Assembly: GCF_011753055.1 (NCBI RefSeq)
Contig: NZ_VWWJ01000003.1
Location: 406,756 to 470,755 of the forward strand
Direction: 5' to 3'
Length of the DNA stretch: 64,000 nucleotides
Source of the DNA: Burkholderia sp. Ax-1719
GTDB lineage: Bacteria > Pseudomonadota > Gammaproteobacteria > Burkholderiales > Burkholderiaceae
Both the position numbers and the translations under genes were made by a program. A model generated the notes under the pieces. That model was not told the DNA's origin and did no database searches. It was given only the letters and a program-made list of their open reading frames with translations. Below are positions 1 through 8,493 of this stretch, piece by piece. How positions within the stretch are numbered: the first letter of the stretch is position 1; the number at the start of each line of letters is the position of its first letter.

Positions 1-1
1 G

Positions 2-1084
2 ACCAACCTGTTCGCCGCGAGCGTGCACGGCGTGCGCGCCGCCATCGTCATGGGTCTGCTGGGCGCGTTCTGGATCGCCACGGCCTGGCCGAGCGGCACC
101 AACCTCGTGCTCAATGCCGCCGCCACCTGCGCGCTGGCATCGGCCTCGCCCGCCCCGACGCGCATGTCGAGCCAGATGGCGGTTGGCACGATGATCGCGG
201 CAATCGTCGGCATGATCCTGACGTTCGGCGTGTTTCCGCACATCGACGGCTTCCCGATGCTGTGCGTGGCGCTCGCGCCGGCGCTGGCCTTCGGCACTTT
301 CCTGACGACGCGCCCGGCCTACGCCGGTTATGGCGTGGGCTACTGCATCTTCCTGTGCTTCCTCGCGGGCCCGGACAACGTGGTGCAGTACAACCCGAGC
401 GGCTATATCAACGACGCATTCGCACTGGTGGTGTCGCAGATCGTTTCGGCCGCCGCCTTCGCGGTGCTGCTGCCGCCTTCGACGCCGTGGCTGCGCAACC
501 GACTGCTGGCCAATCTGCGCGGCCAGGCCGTGCATGCGTGCCGCGCGCGCCTGCAAAGGCTGCCGGGCATCGCAGGCGTGGCGGGCTTGCGCAACCGCTT
601 CGAAAGCGGCGCGCGCGATCTGATGTTCCAGCTCAACGCGCTCGCGGGCAAGGACGAAGCGTTCCGCCAGGACACGCTGCGCTGGATGTTCTCGACGCTC
701 GAAATCGGCAATGCCGCGATCGATCTGCGCGAGGAACTGAGCGCGCTGCCGGACCATCCGCGCTTCAACACGCACGCGCCCTGGCGCACGCAGACCGCCG
801 CGACGCTCAAGAGCGTGGCCGCGCTGTTCGAGCGCCCGGATGCGCGTCGCCATGCCGCCGCGCTGGTCACGACGAGCGCCGCCATCGGCGCTGCGCAAGC
901 GGTGCTCGAAGACGTGCTGCGCGAGGACGCGCCGCGCGAAGAGCGCCACCCGCTCCAGCGCTGCCTGAGCCATCTGCATTTCATCCGCACCGCGCTGATC
1001 GATCCGCAATCGCCGTTCGCGGCCTATGCGGGCACAAGCGCCGCCGATACGAACCATCCGCAAGGAGCGAACCATGCCTCGTGA
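2..1084 (+). CDS. FUSC-family aromatic acid/toxin efflux pump, C-terminal part (5' end outside window)
   Basis: The frame is open from base 2, so the start lies upstream of the window. The visible 360 residues contain hydrophobic segments in the first half, then a long cytoplasmic helical region and no further membrane spans. That is the layout of the second half of FUSC (AaeB/YccS-like) inner-membrane exporters. Its last bases overlap a DUF1656 gene, which is followed by an HlyD-type adaptor, the usual neighbours of this pump in proteobacteria. Together they would form an inner-membrane pump plus periplasmic adaptor exporting aromatic carboxylic acids or drugs. The substrate cannot be told from sequence. 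The family call is firm and the substrate is inference. Confidence 0.85.
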   Translation, partial: TNLFAASVHGVRAAIVMGLLGAFWIATAWPSGTNLVLNAAATCALASASPAPTRMSSQMAVGTMIAAIVGMILTFGVFPHIDGFPMLCVALAPALAFGTFLTTRPAYAGYGVGYCIFLCFLAGPDNVVQYNPSGYINDAFALVVSQIVSAAAFAVLLPPSTPWLRNRLLANLRGQAVHACRARLQRLPGIAGVAGLRNRFESGARDLMFQLNALAGKDEAFRQDTLRWMFSTLEIGNAAIDLREELSALPDHPRFNTHAPWRTQTAATLKSVAALFERPDARRHAAALVTTSAAIGAAQAVLEDVLREDAPREERHPLQRCLSHLHFIRTALIDPQSPFAAYAGTSAADTNHPQGANHAS

Positions 1085-1274
1085 CGTTGCGTTTCTGGAC
1101 GCCTACATTCCGGCGATCGTGCTGCTCTTCATTCTGGGCGCGGCCATCACCTGGGTGCTCGATTCCGTGCTGGCCCGAACCGGCCTGTATCGCATCGTGT
1201 GGCACCCGTCCCTGTTCCGCGTGAGTCTGCTCGTGGTCGTGTGCTGCGTGATCGGGCTTGCGGTTTATCGCTGA
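1074..1274 (+). CDS. DUF1656 (AaeX-like) small membrane protein
   Basis: A 66-residue protein with two hydrophobic segments (about residues 11-28 and 45-63), matching the size and layout of the DUF1656/AaeX family that accompanies FUSC pumps. I chose the ATG at 1074 because a purine-rich AAGGAGCG lies just upstream. It overlaps the end of the FUSC gene by 11 bases, so translation is probably coupled. The family's role is unknown beyond its constant association with these efflux operons. The HlyD adaptor begins 45 bases downstream. Confidence 0.85.
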   Translation: MPRDVAFLDAYIPAIVLLFILGAAITWVLDSVLARTGLYRIVWHPSLFRVSLLVVVCCVIGLAVYR

Positions 1275-1319
1275 ACCTCGCTGAACCATCGTGAACCGGC
1301 GTTGAACCGGCTAAGAATC

Positions 1320-2183
1320 ATGACTATCCGAAACATCATTGGCTTTATCGCGACGGCGATCATCTTCGTCGTCGCCATCCTGGTCGGCCGCGCGCTGTGG
1401 GTCCACTACATGGACGAGCCGTGGACGCGCGACGGCCGCGTGCGCGCCGAAGTGGTCAACATCGCCCCCGACGTCTCCGGCGCGGTGGTCGAGTTGCCCG
1501 TCAAGGACAACCAGTTCGTGCACAAGGGCGACCTGCTGATGCAGATCGACCCGTCGCACTACCAGATCGCCGTCGAACAGGCCGAAGCCGCCGTGGCCGC
1601 GCGCAAGGCCGAGCTGACCATGAAGCTCGACGACGCCCGCCGCCGCGCCGATATGGACAGCCTGGTGGTTTCGCAGGAAAACCGCGAAAACGCCTCGCAC
1701 ACCGCCAATTCGGCGCAGGCGCAGTACCAGCAGGCCATCGCCGCGCTCGACGCCGCCAAGCTCAACCTCGAACGCACGCGCGTGATCTCGCCGGTGGACG
1801 GCTACATCACCAACCTGCAGGTGTTCAAGGGCGACTACGCGATCGCCGGCCAGGCGAAACTCGCCGTGGTCGACAGCCACTCGTTCTGGGTCTACGGCTA
1901 CTTCGAGGAAACCAAGCTGCCGCACGTGCAGGTGGGCAACAAGGCCGATATCAAGCTGATGAGCGGCGGCACGCTCGAAGGCCACGTGGAAAGCATTTCG
2001 CGCGGCATTTACGACCGTGACAATCCGCAAAGCCGCGAACTGCTCGCCGACGTGAACCCGACCTTCAACTGGGTGCGTCTCGCGCAGCGCGTGCCGGTTC
2101 GCATCCACATCGACAAGGTGCCGGACGGCATGATTCTGTCGGCGGGCACGACCTGCACGGTGGTGGTCAAGCCGGGCGCGTAA
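1320..2183 (+). CDS. HlyD/EmrA-type membrane fusion protein (efflux adaptor)
   Basis: A 287-residue periplasmic adaptor. It has one N-terminal membrane anchor (about residues 5-25), then a lipoyl/biotinyl-like half (DVSGAVVELPVKDNQFV), a short helical hairpin, the second lipoyl half (ISPVDGYITNLQVFKGDYA) and a beta-barrel region. This order is that of AaeA/EmrA adaptors. It would connect the FUSC pump to an outer-membrane channel. The ATG at 1320 opens with a typical positively charged N-terminus; a TTG 18 bases upstream is the alternative. It is the last gene of the operon, with a strong terminator about 40 bases after the stop. Confidence 0.9.
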   Translation: MTIRNIIGFIATAIIFVVAILVGRALWVHYMDEPWTRDGRVRAEVVNIAPDVSGAVVELPVKDNQFVHKGDLLMQIDPSHYQIAVEQAEAAVAARKAELTMKLDDARRRADMDSLVVSQENRENASHTANSAQAQYQQAIAALDAAKLNLERTRVISPVDGYITNLQVFKGDYAIAGQAKLAVVDSHSFWVYGYFEETKLPHVQVGNKADIKLMSGGTLEGHVESISRGIYDRDNPQSRELLADVNPTFNWVRLAQRVPVRIHIDKVPDGMILSAGTTCTVVVKPGA

Positions 2184-2223
2184 GTGCGCAAAAGCCCGCT
2201 CGACTGAGCGTGGACCGACGATG

Positions 2224-2250
2224 AAGAGCGCCTGCGGGCGCTCTTTTTTT
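2224..2250 (+). terminator. Rho-independent terminator of the efflux operon
   Basis: A perfect 9-bp stem (2224-2232 with 2237-2245) closes a four-base loop and runs into seven T residues. It lies 40 bases after the HlyD stop. Confidence 0.85.
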
Positions 2251-2374
2251 GCGCGTGTTTCTGGCGCGTTTAACGTTGCCTTGAAGCTTCTGCGCACTTT
2301 CCAGGCATGTCCTGACAGACAATGTCCCGGGTGTGCAAAATGTGGTCGGCCATTCGGCCAAACCGCCTTGCGCC

Positions 2375-2388
2375 TTGACTCACGTCAA
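2375..2388 (+). promoter_or_regulatory. Candidate ANR/FNR-type site upstream of the HyaD-like gene
   Basis: TTGACTCACGTCAA is a perfect TTGAC-N4-GTCAA palindrome and fits the ANR/FNR consensus TTGAY-N4-RTCAA. A plausible -10 element, TATTCT, lies at 2414-2419, which would put the box about 42-45 bases upstream of the transcription start, the usual place for an activating FNR-type regulator. The match and spacing are seen in the sequence; oxygen control is inference. Confidence 0.5.
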
Positions 2389-2518
2389 CACGAAAACGGC
2401 TCACACCTAGGACTATTCTGACTCTACTGTCCTTCGCCAAGTGAGCCGCGTGAGCTTTCTCTACGAGCACGTTCCCCAAGTCTTCGCCCGCTACGTGACT
2501 GCGCCGACAGACACCGGC

Positions 2519-3046
2519 ATGCGCATCCAGGCCGCGCCGCGCATCGTCGTGCTCGGCATTGGCAACGAGCAATGGGGCGACGCCGGCTTCGGCATGCGCG
2601 CGATCGAGCGCCTGAAGGCCGGCTGGCAATGCGCGCCACACGTCGAGTTCGTGGCGGGCGGCATCGAAGGACGCGCGCTGTTGCCGCTGGTGGAGGCGGC
2701 GCAGCGCATGATCGTCTTCAACGCCGCCGATTTCGGCTGCGCGCCCGGCACGCTGTGTGTGCGCGACGGCGACGACGCCATCCGCTATCTGGGCACGCGT
2801 CCATTCAATCTGCATCAGATGGATTTCGCCGATACCTTCGCCTGCGCGCAGCTCAAAGGCTGCTATCCGCGCGAACTGGTGGTGGTCGGCGTGCAGCCGC
2901 TCGCGCTCGACGATTATGGCCAGGGGCTGCGCCCTGCCGTGAGCGCCCAGCTCGATCCGGCCATCGCCATCGCCTGCCGCTGGCTGCGTCGCTGGCATGC
3001 CCGGCCGCGCCCGCGCCTGCCGAGCGAGAGCGCCCCCACCCGCTGA
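2519..3046 (+). CDS. HyaD/HupD-like hydrogenase maturation protease homologue (M52), key metal ligands altered
   Basis: The sequence follows E. coli HyaD along its whole length: GIGNEQWGDAGFGMRAIERL, GGIEGRALL, APGTL, the conserved HQM..FAD segment, VVVGVQPLALDDYG. M52 proteases clip the C-terminus of the nickel-iron hydrogenase large subunit after metal insertion, using a Glu, an Asp and a His that contact nickel (Glu16, Asp62 and His93 in HybD). Here the Glu position is Ala (GDAGFG), the Asp position is Asn (VFNAAD) and only the His is kept. No hydrogenase gene is in the window. The ATG at 2519 begins where the family begins; GTG codons at 2441 and 2450 would add 23-26 residues and may be the true start, as no clear ribosome site favours 2519. 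It may be inactive or have another role. Confidence 0.75.
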   Translation: MRIQAAPRIVVLGIGNEQWGDAGFGMRAIERLKAGWQCAPHVEFVAGGIEGRALLPLVEAAQRMIVFNAADFGCAPGTLCVRDGDDAIRYLGTRPFNLHQMDFADTFACAQLKGCYPRELVVVGVQPLALDDYGQGLRPAVSAQLDPAIAIACRWLRRWHARPRPRLPSESAPTR

Positions 3047-3191
3047 AACCGGCCGCGCGCCGGGCCATTGCGCGCGGTTGCGCGCCGCTCCCTCCTCATT
3101 GATCCGGCTTTACGCGGGTTCGCCCGCGTTGCCCGCCGCCGTTGCGCTGCACTATCCTCGACTCTCCAGTCAGCCCGGGAGGATGGACGCC

Positions 3192-5084
3192 ATGCGCTAC
3201 CGCGACTTTCACCGTGAGTCGATCGAACAGCCCGAGGAATTCTGGCGTCGCGAAGCCGCGCGCATCCACTGGGACACGCCGTTCGACAGCGTGCTCGACC
3301 GCTCGAATCCGCCATTTGCGCGCTGGTTCACGGGCGGGCGCACCAATCTCTGCTTTAACGCCGTCGACCGCCATCTGGCCTCGCGCGCCCAGCAGCACGC
3401 CCTCGTCTACGTCTCGACCGAAACCGGCATCGAGCGCCGCTACACCTATGCCGACCTGCATGCCGAAGTGAACCGCATGGCTGCCGTGATGCGTTCACTG
3501 GGCGTCAAACGCGGCGAGCGCGTGCTGATCTATCTGCCGATGATTCCCGAAGCCGTTTTTGCGATGCTCGCCTGCGCGCGGCTCGGCGCGATCCATTCGG
3601 TCGTGTTCGGCGGCTTCGCGGCGCCAAGCCTTGCGGCACGTATCGACGACGCCAAACCCGTGCTGCTGGTCGCCGCCGACGCGGGTGCGCGCGGCGGCAA
3701 GGTGATCGACTACACGCCGCTGGTGGATGAAGCGATGGCGCGGGCAGAGTTCGCGCCGCCCAAGGTGCTGCTGATCGACCGCCAGCTTGCGCCGGAGCGC
3801 TTCGATGCGCCCTATCTGGTGCACTACGAACCGTTGCGCGAGCAGTTCCACGACGCACATGTGCCGTGCGAATGGCTCGAATCGAACGAACCGTCCTACA
3901 TCCTCTACACCTCCGGCACGACCGGCAAGCCCAAGGGCGTACAGCGCGACGTGGGCGGCTACGCGGTGGCGCTCGCGGCATCGATGGAATACATCTTCGA
4001 GGGCCGCGCGGGCGGCACCCTGTTCACGGCCTCCGACATCGGCTGGGTGGTCGGGCACAGCTACATCATCTACGCGCCGCTGCTCGCGGGCATGACCACG
4101 GTGATGTACGAAGGCACACCGATTCGCCCCGATGGCGGCGTCTGGTGGCGTCTGGTCGAGCAGCACAAGATCAATCTGATGTTCACCGCGCCCACGGCGA
4201 TCCGCGTGCTCAAGAAACAGGATCCGGCGCTGCTGCGCGCCGCCGATCTCTCCAGCCTGCGCACGCTGTTCCTTGCGGGCGAACCGCTCGACGAACCCAC
4301 TGCCACATGGATTTCAGAGGCCATCGGCAAGCCCGTCGTCGATAACTACTGGCAGACCGAAACCGGCTGGCCGATGCTGGCGATCCAGCGCGGCGTGGAA
4401 GATCTGCCGCAGAAGCTCGGCTCGCCGGGCGTGCCCTGCTACGGCTACGACCTCGTGCTGCGCGACGAGCACACGGGCGAGCCCTGCGCGAGCGGCACGA
4501 AAGGCGTGATCACGCTGAGCTATCCGTTGCCGCCGGGCTGCATGCAAACCGTGTGGGGCGACGACGCGCGCTTCGTGAAAACGTACTGGGAAAGCGTGCC
4601 GGGCCAGCAGGTCTACTCGACGTTCGACTGGGGCGTGCAGGACGCAAACGGCTATGTGACGATCCTCGGGCGCACCGATGACGTCATCAACGTGGCGGGG
4701 CATCGGCTGGGCACGCGCGAGATCGAGGAAGCGATTTCCTCGCACGCGTCGGTCGCTGAAGTCGCGGTGGTGGGCGTGAACGACGCCGTCAAGGGTCAGG
4801 CCGCGCTGGCCTTCGTGGTGCTGCGCGACGCGTCAGCCGCCGCCGATCCACAAGCGGCCGACAAACTTGCCGCCGCGATCGCATCGACCGTAGATCGCCA
4901 GCTTGGCGCCATCGGCCGCCCGGCGCGCGTGCATTTCGTGCCGATGCTGCCGAAAACGCGCTCCGGCAAGCTCTTGCGCCGCGCGATTGCCGCGCTCGCG
5001 GAAGGCCGCGAGCCGGGCGAGTTGCCGACCATCGAGGACGCCAGCGCGTTGCAGGCGATCCGCGAGGCGGTCGGCAAAGGTTGA
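3192..5084 (+). CDS. prpE: Propionyl-CoA synthetase
   Basis: A 630-residue AMP-forming acyl-CoA synthetase that resembles E. coli PrpE closely from the first residues (YRDFHRESIEQPEEFW) to the end. It activates propionate to propionyl-CoA with ATP. Visible motifs are the P-loop YTSGTTGKPKG at about residues 239-249, the adenylate-binding DNYWQTETGWP segment, the hinge region GRTDDVINVAGHRLG, and the C-terminal acetylatable lysine in the PKTRSGK segment (about residue 593). I chose the ATG at 3192 because GGGAGG lies nine bases upstream; the ATG at 3183 directly abuts that site. It converges with mtnN, whose stop is only 4 bases away. No other prp genes are nearby. Confidence 0.93.
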   Translation: MRYRDFHRESIEQPEEFWRREAARIHWDTPFDSVLDRSNPPFARWFTGGRTNLCFNAVDRHLASRAQQHALVYVSTETGIERRYTYADLHAEVNRMAAVMRSLGVKRGERVLIYLPMIPEAVFAMLACARLGAIHSVVFGGFAAPSLAARIDDAKPVLLVAADAGARGGKVIDYTPLVDEAMARAEFAPPKVLLIDRQLAPERFDAPYLVHYEPLREQFHDAHVPCEWLESNEPSYILYTSGTTGKPKGVQRDVGGYAVALAASMEYIFEGRAGGTLFTASDIGWVVGHSYIIYAPLLAGMTTVMYEGTPIRPDGGVWWRLVEQHKINLMFTAPTAIRVLKKQDPALLRAADLSSLRTLFLAGEPLDEPTATWISEAIGKPVVDNYWQTETGWPMLAIQRGVEDLPQKLGSPGVPCYGYDLVLRDEHTGEPCASGTKGVITLSYPLPPGCMQTVWGDDARFVKTYWESVPGQQVYSTFDWGVQDANGYVTILGRTDDVINVAGHRLGTREIEEAISSHASVAEVAVVGVNDAVKGQAALAFVVLRDASAAADPQAADKLAAAIASTVDRQLGAIGRPARVHFVPMLPKTRSGKLLRRAIAALAEGREPGELPTIEDASALQAIREAVGKG

Positions 5085-5088
5085 ACGC

Positions 5089-5883
5089 TTAGGCGCGCGC
5101 GCCGTAGGCGGCCAGGAAGCGGCGCAGGATGCCGGTGGAATACGTCCCGGCGATATCGACGAGGAACGACGAGAACGAGACGCTGGCGTGCTCGTCGGCG
5201 GTATCGGAAATCGTGCGCACCACGGCGCACGGCACGCCGTACTCGTAGCAGACCTGGGCGATCGCGGCGCCTTCCATTTCCACGGCCAGCGCGTCGGGCA
5301 AGGCAGCGCGCAGCGCGCTCACCGCCGCCGCGCTCGCCACGAACTGATCGCCGCTGATGATGAGCCCGCGATGCACGCCCGGCAGCGCGTGTTCGAGGCG
5401 CGGCAACGCGCCCTTGAAGTGCGCCGACAGCGCCGCGCCCTCTTCGGCGACAAAACGCTCGCAGGCTACGGTCAGTGCATCCGTGAGCGCGCGATCGGCG
5501 GCGAAGCGCGCGCGGCCGAGCAACGGAATCTCGTGACGCGGAAACAGCGGCTCGGCGTTCATGTCGTGCTGGAGCAGCGTTTCGCCGACCACCACATCGC
5601 CCACATGGACGTTTTCGCCCACGCCGCCCGCCACGCCAGTGAAGACGATCGCCTCGACATCGAAGACGTGAATCAGGGCGCTAGCCGTCGCGGCCGCCGC
5701 CACTTTGCCCACACGCGCCAGCGTCACGACGCAGGGCACGCCGTGCACCGTGCCGAGGTGGTAATCGCGCTGGCCGAAGGTGCGCGTTTCGACGCCTGAT
5801 TCGGCCTGCATGGCCGCGATCAGGTCGCCGAGTTCCTGCGGCAAGGCCGCGAGCACGCCGAGCCGGCGCGTGGTGCTGTTCAT
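5089..5883 (-). CDS. mtnN: 5'-methylthioadenosine/S-adenosylhomocysteine nucleosidase
   Basis: A 264-residue nucleosidase of the PNP/UDP family. It removes adenine from methylthioadenosine and S-adenosylhomocysteine, clearing inhibitors of polyamine synthesis and methylation. Motifs that align with E. coli MtnN are Glu17 (general acid region, LPQEL), TGVAGG, SGDQF, the ribose-binding E202-M-E204 motif (VEMEGAA) and catalytic Asp227 (ISDTAD). The start at 5883 gives the expected N-terminus. It lies 53 bases downstream of uvrD on the same strand, so the two may share a transcript. It is about 30 residues longer than the E. coli enzyme, mostly in a loop between residues 115 and 170. Confidence 0.92.
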   Translation of the reverse strand: MNSTTRRLGVLAALPQELGDLIAAMQAESGVETRTFGQRDYHLGTVHGVPCVVTLARVGKVAAAATASALIHVFDVEAIVFTGVAGGVGENVHVGDVVVGETLLQHDMNAEPLFPRHEIPLLGRARFAADRALTDALTVACERFVAEEGAALSAHFKGALPRLEHALPGVHRGLIISGDQFVASAAAVSALRAALPDALAVEMEGAAIAQVCYEYGVPCAVVRTISDTADEHASVSFSSFLVDIAGTYSTGILRRFLAAYGARA

Positions 5884-5936
5884 CTTCGAAATCCCCGTTT
5901 GAATGCTGGCGACTACTAGCGACTGGTGGCGTGGTC

Positions 5937-8321
5937 TTAATCGACCGCCTGCAGCTTCGCCACCGCCAGCGCGAGCCACTTTTCGCCGTGGCGCTTGAAG
6001 CGCACCTGCGCCTTGGCGTCGGTGCCGCTGCCTTCGAGCGCCGTGATCTTGCCTTCGCCGAACTTGGTGTGGAACACGTCCTGTCCCACGCGGAAGCCCG
6101 CTTCGGCGGCGCGCTGTTCGTTGGCGAAATTCGGCAGCGGGGTTTTATCGGCGACATAGGCGTCGCGATCGCGCGAACCGCCACCGCTTTTCCCTTCACC
6201 ACCGCCGTTGCCGCCGCGCGAGAACCAGTCGCGGCCCCAGCCGGCGTTATCGGCGCGTCCGCCCCAGCGTGCGCCCGCCTCGACCTTCGGCGTGAGCCAC
6301 TTGAGGGTTTCCGCCGGCAGTTCGTCGAAGAAGCGCGAACGCACGTTGTAGCGCGTCTGACCGTGCAACAGGCGGCTTTGCGCGAACGACAGATAGAGCC
6401 GTTCCTTGGCGCGCGTGATCGCCACATACATCAGGCGGCGTTCTTCTTCGAGGCCGTCGGTTTCCATCGCGCTGTTTTCGTGCGGGAACAGGCCTTCTTC
6501 CAGACCGGTGATGAAGACCGCCGAAAACTCCAGACCCTTGGCCGCGTGCACCGTCATCAGTTGCACGGCGTCCTGACCCGCCTGTGCCTGGTTGTCGCCC
6601 GCTTCCAGCGAGGCATGCGAGAGGAAGCCCGCCAGCGGCGTCATGACGTCGGGGTTTTGCGCCGGATCGGTGATTGCGGCAGCGTCGAGCACTTCGATCT
6701 CGCCGTCCTGCGAAACGATCTCTGGCGCGCGCGTCGCGCCGGGACGCAGCGGAATCGAGCGCGCCGGCGTATCGAGGCCGTAGCCCTGCTCGCTCACAAA
6801 CGCCGTCGCCGCGTTCACCAGTTCCTGCAAGTTCTCCAGACGATCCTGGCCTTCGCGCTCGCCCTGATAAAACTCGGCGAGACCGCTCATGCGCACGGTG
6901 TACTCGACGGTTTCCGGCAGGCTCATCTGCGCGGTTTCGGCGCGCATTTTTGCGACCAGATTGGCGAACGAACCGAGCGTCGTGCCCGCCTTGCCCGTCA
7001 CATAGGGAATCGCCGCCGCCATCGAACAGTTGTACAGACGCGCCGCGTCCGCCAGTTGTTCGATCGAACGCGCACCGATGCCGCGCGCCGGGAAGTTCAC
7101 CACGCGCGAGAACGCCGTATCGTCGTTCGGGTTGTCGATCAGGCGCAGATACGCGAGCGCGTGCTTGACTTCCTGACGCTCGAAGAAGCGCAGACCGCCA
7201 TACACCTTGTACGGAATCCCGCCGTTGACGAGCGTGTGCTCGATCGTGCGCGACTGCGCATTGCTGCGATACAGAATCGCGATTTCATGCCGCGCGAGAC
7301 CCTGCGCGATCAGCGCGCGAATTTCCTCGACGATAAAACCGGCTTCCTGCGAATCGGTGGCCGCCTCGTAGACGCGCACCGGTTCGCCGTGGCCCGCGTC
7401 GGTGCGCAGGTTTTTGCCCAGACGCCTCGAATTATGCGAAATCAGGTGATTCGCGGTATCGAGAATATGACCATGCGAGCGGTAGTTCTGCTCCAGCTTG
7501 ATCATGTGCTTGACGCGGAATTCGGTCTCGAAATCGCGCATATTGCCCACGTTCGCGCCGCGGAACGCGTAGATCGACTGGTCGTCGTCGCCCACCGCGA
7601 AGATCGCGTTGCCCGGACCCGCCAGCAGCTTGAGCCATGCGTACTGGAGCTTGTTGGTGTCCTGAAACTCGTCGACGAGGATGTCGCGAAAGCGCGCCTG
7701 ATAGTGCGCACGCAGCGGCGGGTTATAGGCCAGCAGCTCGTAGCAGCGCAGCAGCAGTTCGGCGAAATCCACCACGCCTTCGCGCTGGCATTGCTGGTCG
7801 TAGGCCTCGTACAGCTCGACGAACTTGCGGTTGAAGTCGTCCGTGACGTCGACGTCCTTCGGACGCAGCCCCTGTTCCTTCGCGTTGTTGATGAAGTACT
7901 GGAGGTTCTTCGCCGGGTATTTTTCGTCGTCGACGTTCAGGCCCTTCATCAGACGCTTGATGGCCGAAAGCTGGTCGGCGGTGTCGAGAATCTGGAACGT
8001 CTGCGGCAGGCCGGCGTCGCGGAAATGCGCGCGGAGCATGCGGTTGCACAGCCCGTGGAAGGTGCCGATCCACATGCCGCGCGTGTCGATGGGCATCATC
8101 GCCTGCAGGCGCGCCGTCATTTCGCGCGCGGCCTTGTTCGTGAAGGTCACGGCGAGGATCGTCATCGGCGACGCGAGGCCCTGCTGGATCAGCCACGCGA
8201 TGCGCGTGATCAGCACGCGCGTCTTGCCGCTGCCGGCCCCGGCCAGAATGAGTGCCGGTTCGTTGGGCAACGTGACGGCGGCGTGTTGTTCGGGGTTCAG
8301 ATTGGCGAGCAGTTCTGGCAT
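5937..8321 (-). CDS. uvrD: UvrD/PcrA-type ATP-dependent 3'-5' DNA helicase
   Basis: A 794-residue superfamily 1A helicase. It has the Q-motif region (LNPEQHAAV), Walker A AGAGSGKT at residues 27-34, AVTFTNKAAREM (motif Ia), VDEFQDTN (motif II), GDDDQSIYAFRGA (motif III), and later QLMTVHAAKGLEF (motif V) and VAITRAKERL (motif VI). A glycine-rich linker (about residues 680-720) joins a C-terminal segment that resembles the Tudor-like domain of PcrA/UvrD (FHTKFGEGKITALEG). It acts in nucleotide-excision and mismatch repair and in clearing replication conflicts. It is divergent from valS, with a consensus -10 (TATAAT, minus strand, 8350-8355) close upstream. Confidence 0.93.
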   Translation of the reverse strand: MPELLANLNPEQHAAVTLPNEPALILAGAGSGKTRVLITRIAWLIQQGLASPMTILAVTFTNKAAREMTARLQAMMPIDTRGMWIGTFHGLCNRMLRAHFRDAGLPQTFQILDTADQLSAIKRLMKGLNVDDEKYPAKNLQYFINNAKEQGLRPKDVDVTDDFNRKFVELYEAYDQQCQREGVVDFAELLLRCYELLAYNPPLRAHYQARFRDILVDEFQDTNKLQYAWLKLLAGPGNAIFAVGDDDQSIYAFRGANVGNMRDFETEFRVKHMIKLEQNYRSHGHILDTANHLISHNSRRLGKNLRTDAGHGEPVRVYEAATDSQEAGFIVEEIRALIAQGLARHEIAILYRSNAQSRTIEHTLVNGGIPYKVYGGLRFFERQEVKHALAYLRLIDNPNDDTAFSRVVNFPARGIGARSIEQLADAARLYNCSMAAAIPYVTGKAGTTLGSFANLVAKMRAETAQMSLPETVEYTVRMSGLAEFYQGEREGQDRLENLQELVNAATAFVSEQGYGLDTPARSIPLRPGATRAPEIVSQDGEIEVLDAAAITDPAQNPDVMTPLAGFLSHASLEAGDNQAQAGQDAVQLMTVHAAKGLEFSAVFITGLEEGLFPHENSAMETDGLEEERRLMYVAITRAKERLYLSFAQSRLLHGQTRYNVRSRFFDELPAETLKWLTPKVEAGARWGGRADNAGWGRDWFSRGGNGGGEGKSGGGSRDRDAYVADKTPLPNFANEQRAAEAGFRVGQDVFHTKFGEGKITALEGSGTDAKAQVRFKRHGEKWLALAVAKLQAVD

Positions 8322-8349
8322 GGGGCGGCGGAATTCAGATTAGTGCGCC

Positions 8350-8355
8350 ATTATA
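8350..8355 (-). promoter_or_regulatory. -10 element of the uvrD promoter
   Basis: A perfect TATAAT on the minus strand, 29 bases before the uvrD start. No good -35 hexamer is seen at the standard distance; TTGTCA at 8376-8381 sits 20 bases away. Confidence 0.45.
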
Positions 8356-8448
8356 AATGGCGATGGCGTCACGGCTGACAAGGGCATGCACGCGCCTGTA
8401 TACAGGGACGCACGAGGGAAGCGCGCCGCGACACCCCTCGCTACCCCT

Positions 8449-8454
8449 TATAAT
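8449..8454 (+). promoter_or_regulatory. -10 element of the valS promoter
   Basis: A perfect TATAAT 39 bases before the valS ATG; the matching -35 is weak. A 12-bp palindrome, CCTGTATACAGG (8395-8406), lies about 45 bases further upstream and may be a regulator site. Confidence 0.5.
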
Positions 8455-8493
8455 CGAACGTTTTACGCATCCTTTTTTCGGCAGATTCCACCC

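Noticed and set aside
8395..8406. CCTGTATACAGG palindrome upstream of valS/uvrD as a LexA (SOS) box
   Set aside because: LexA needs CTGT-N8-ACAG; here the two halves are only 2 bases apart, so the spacing is wrong.
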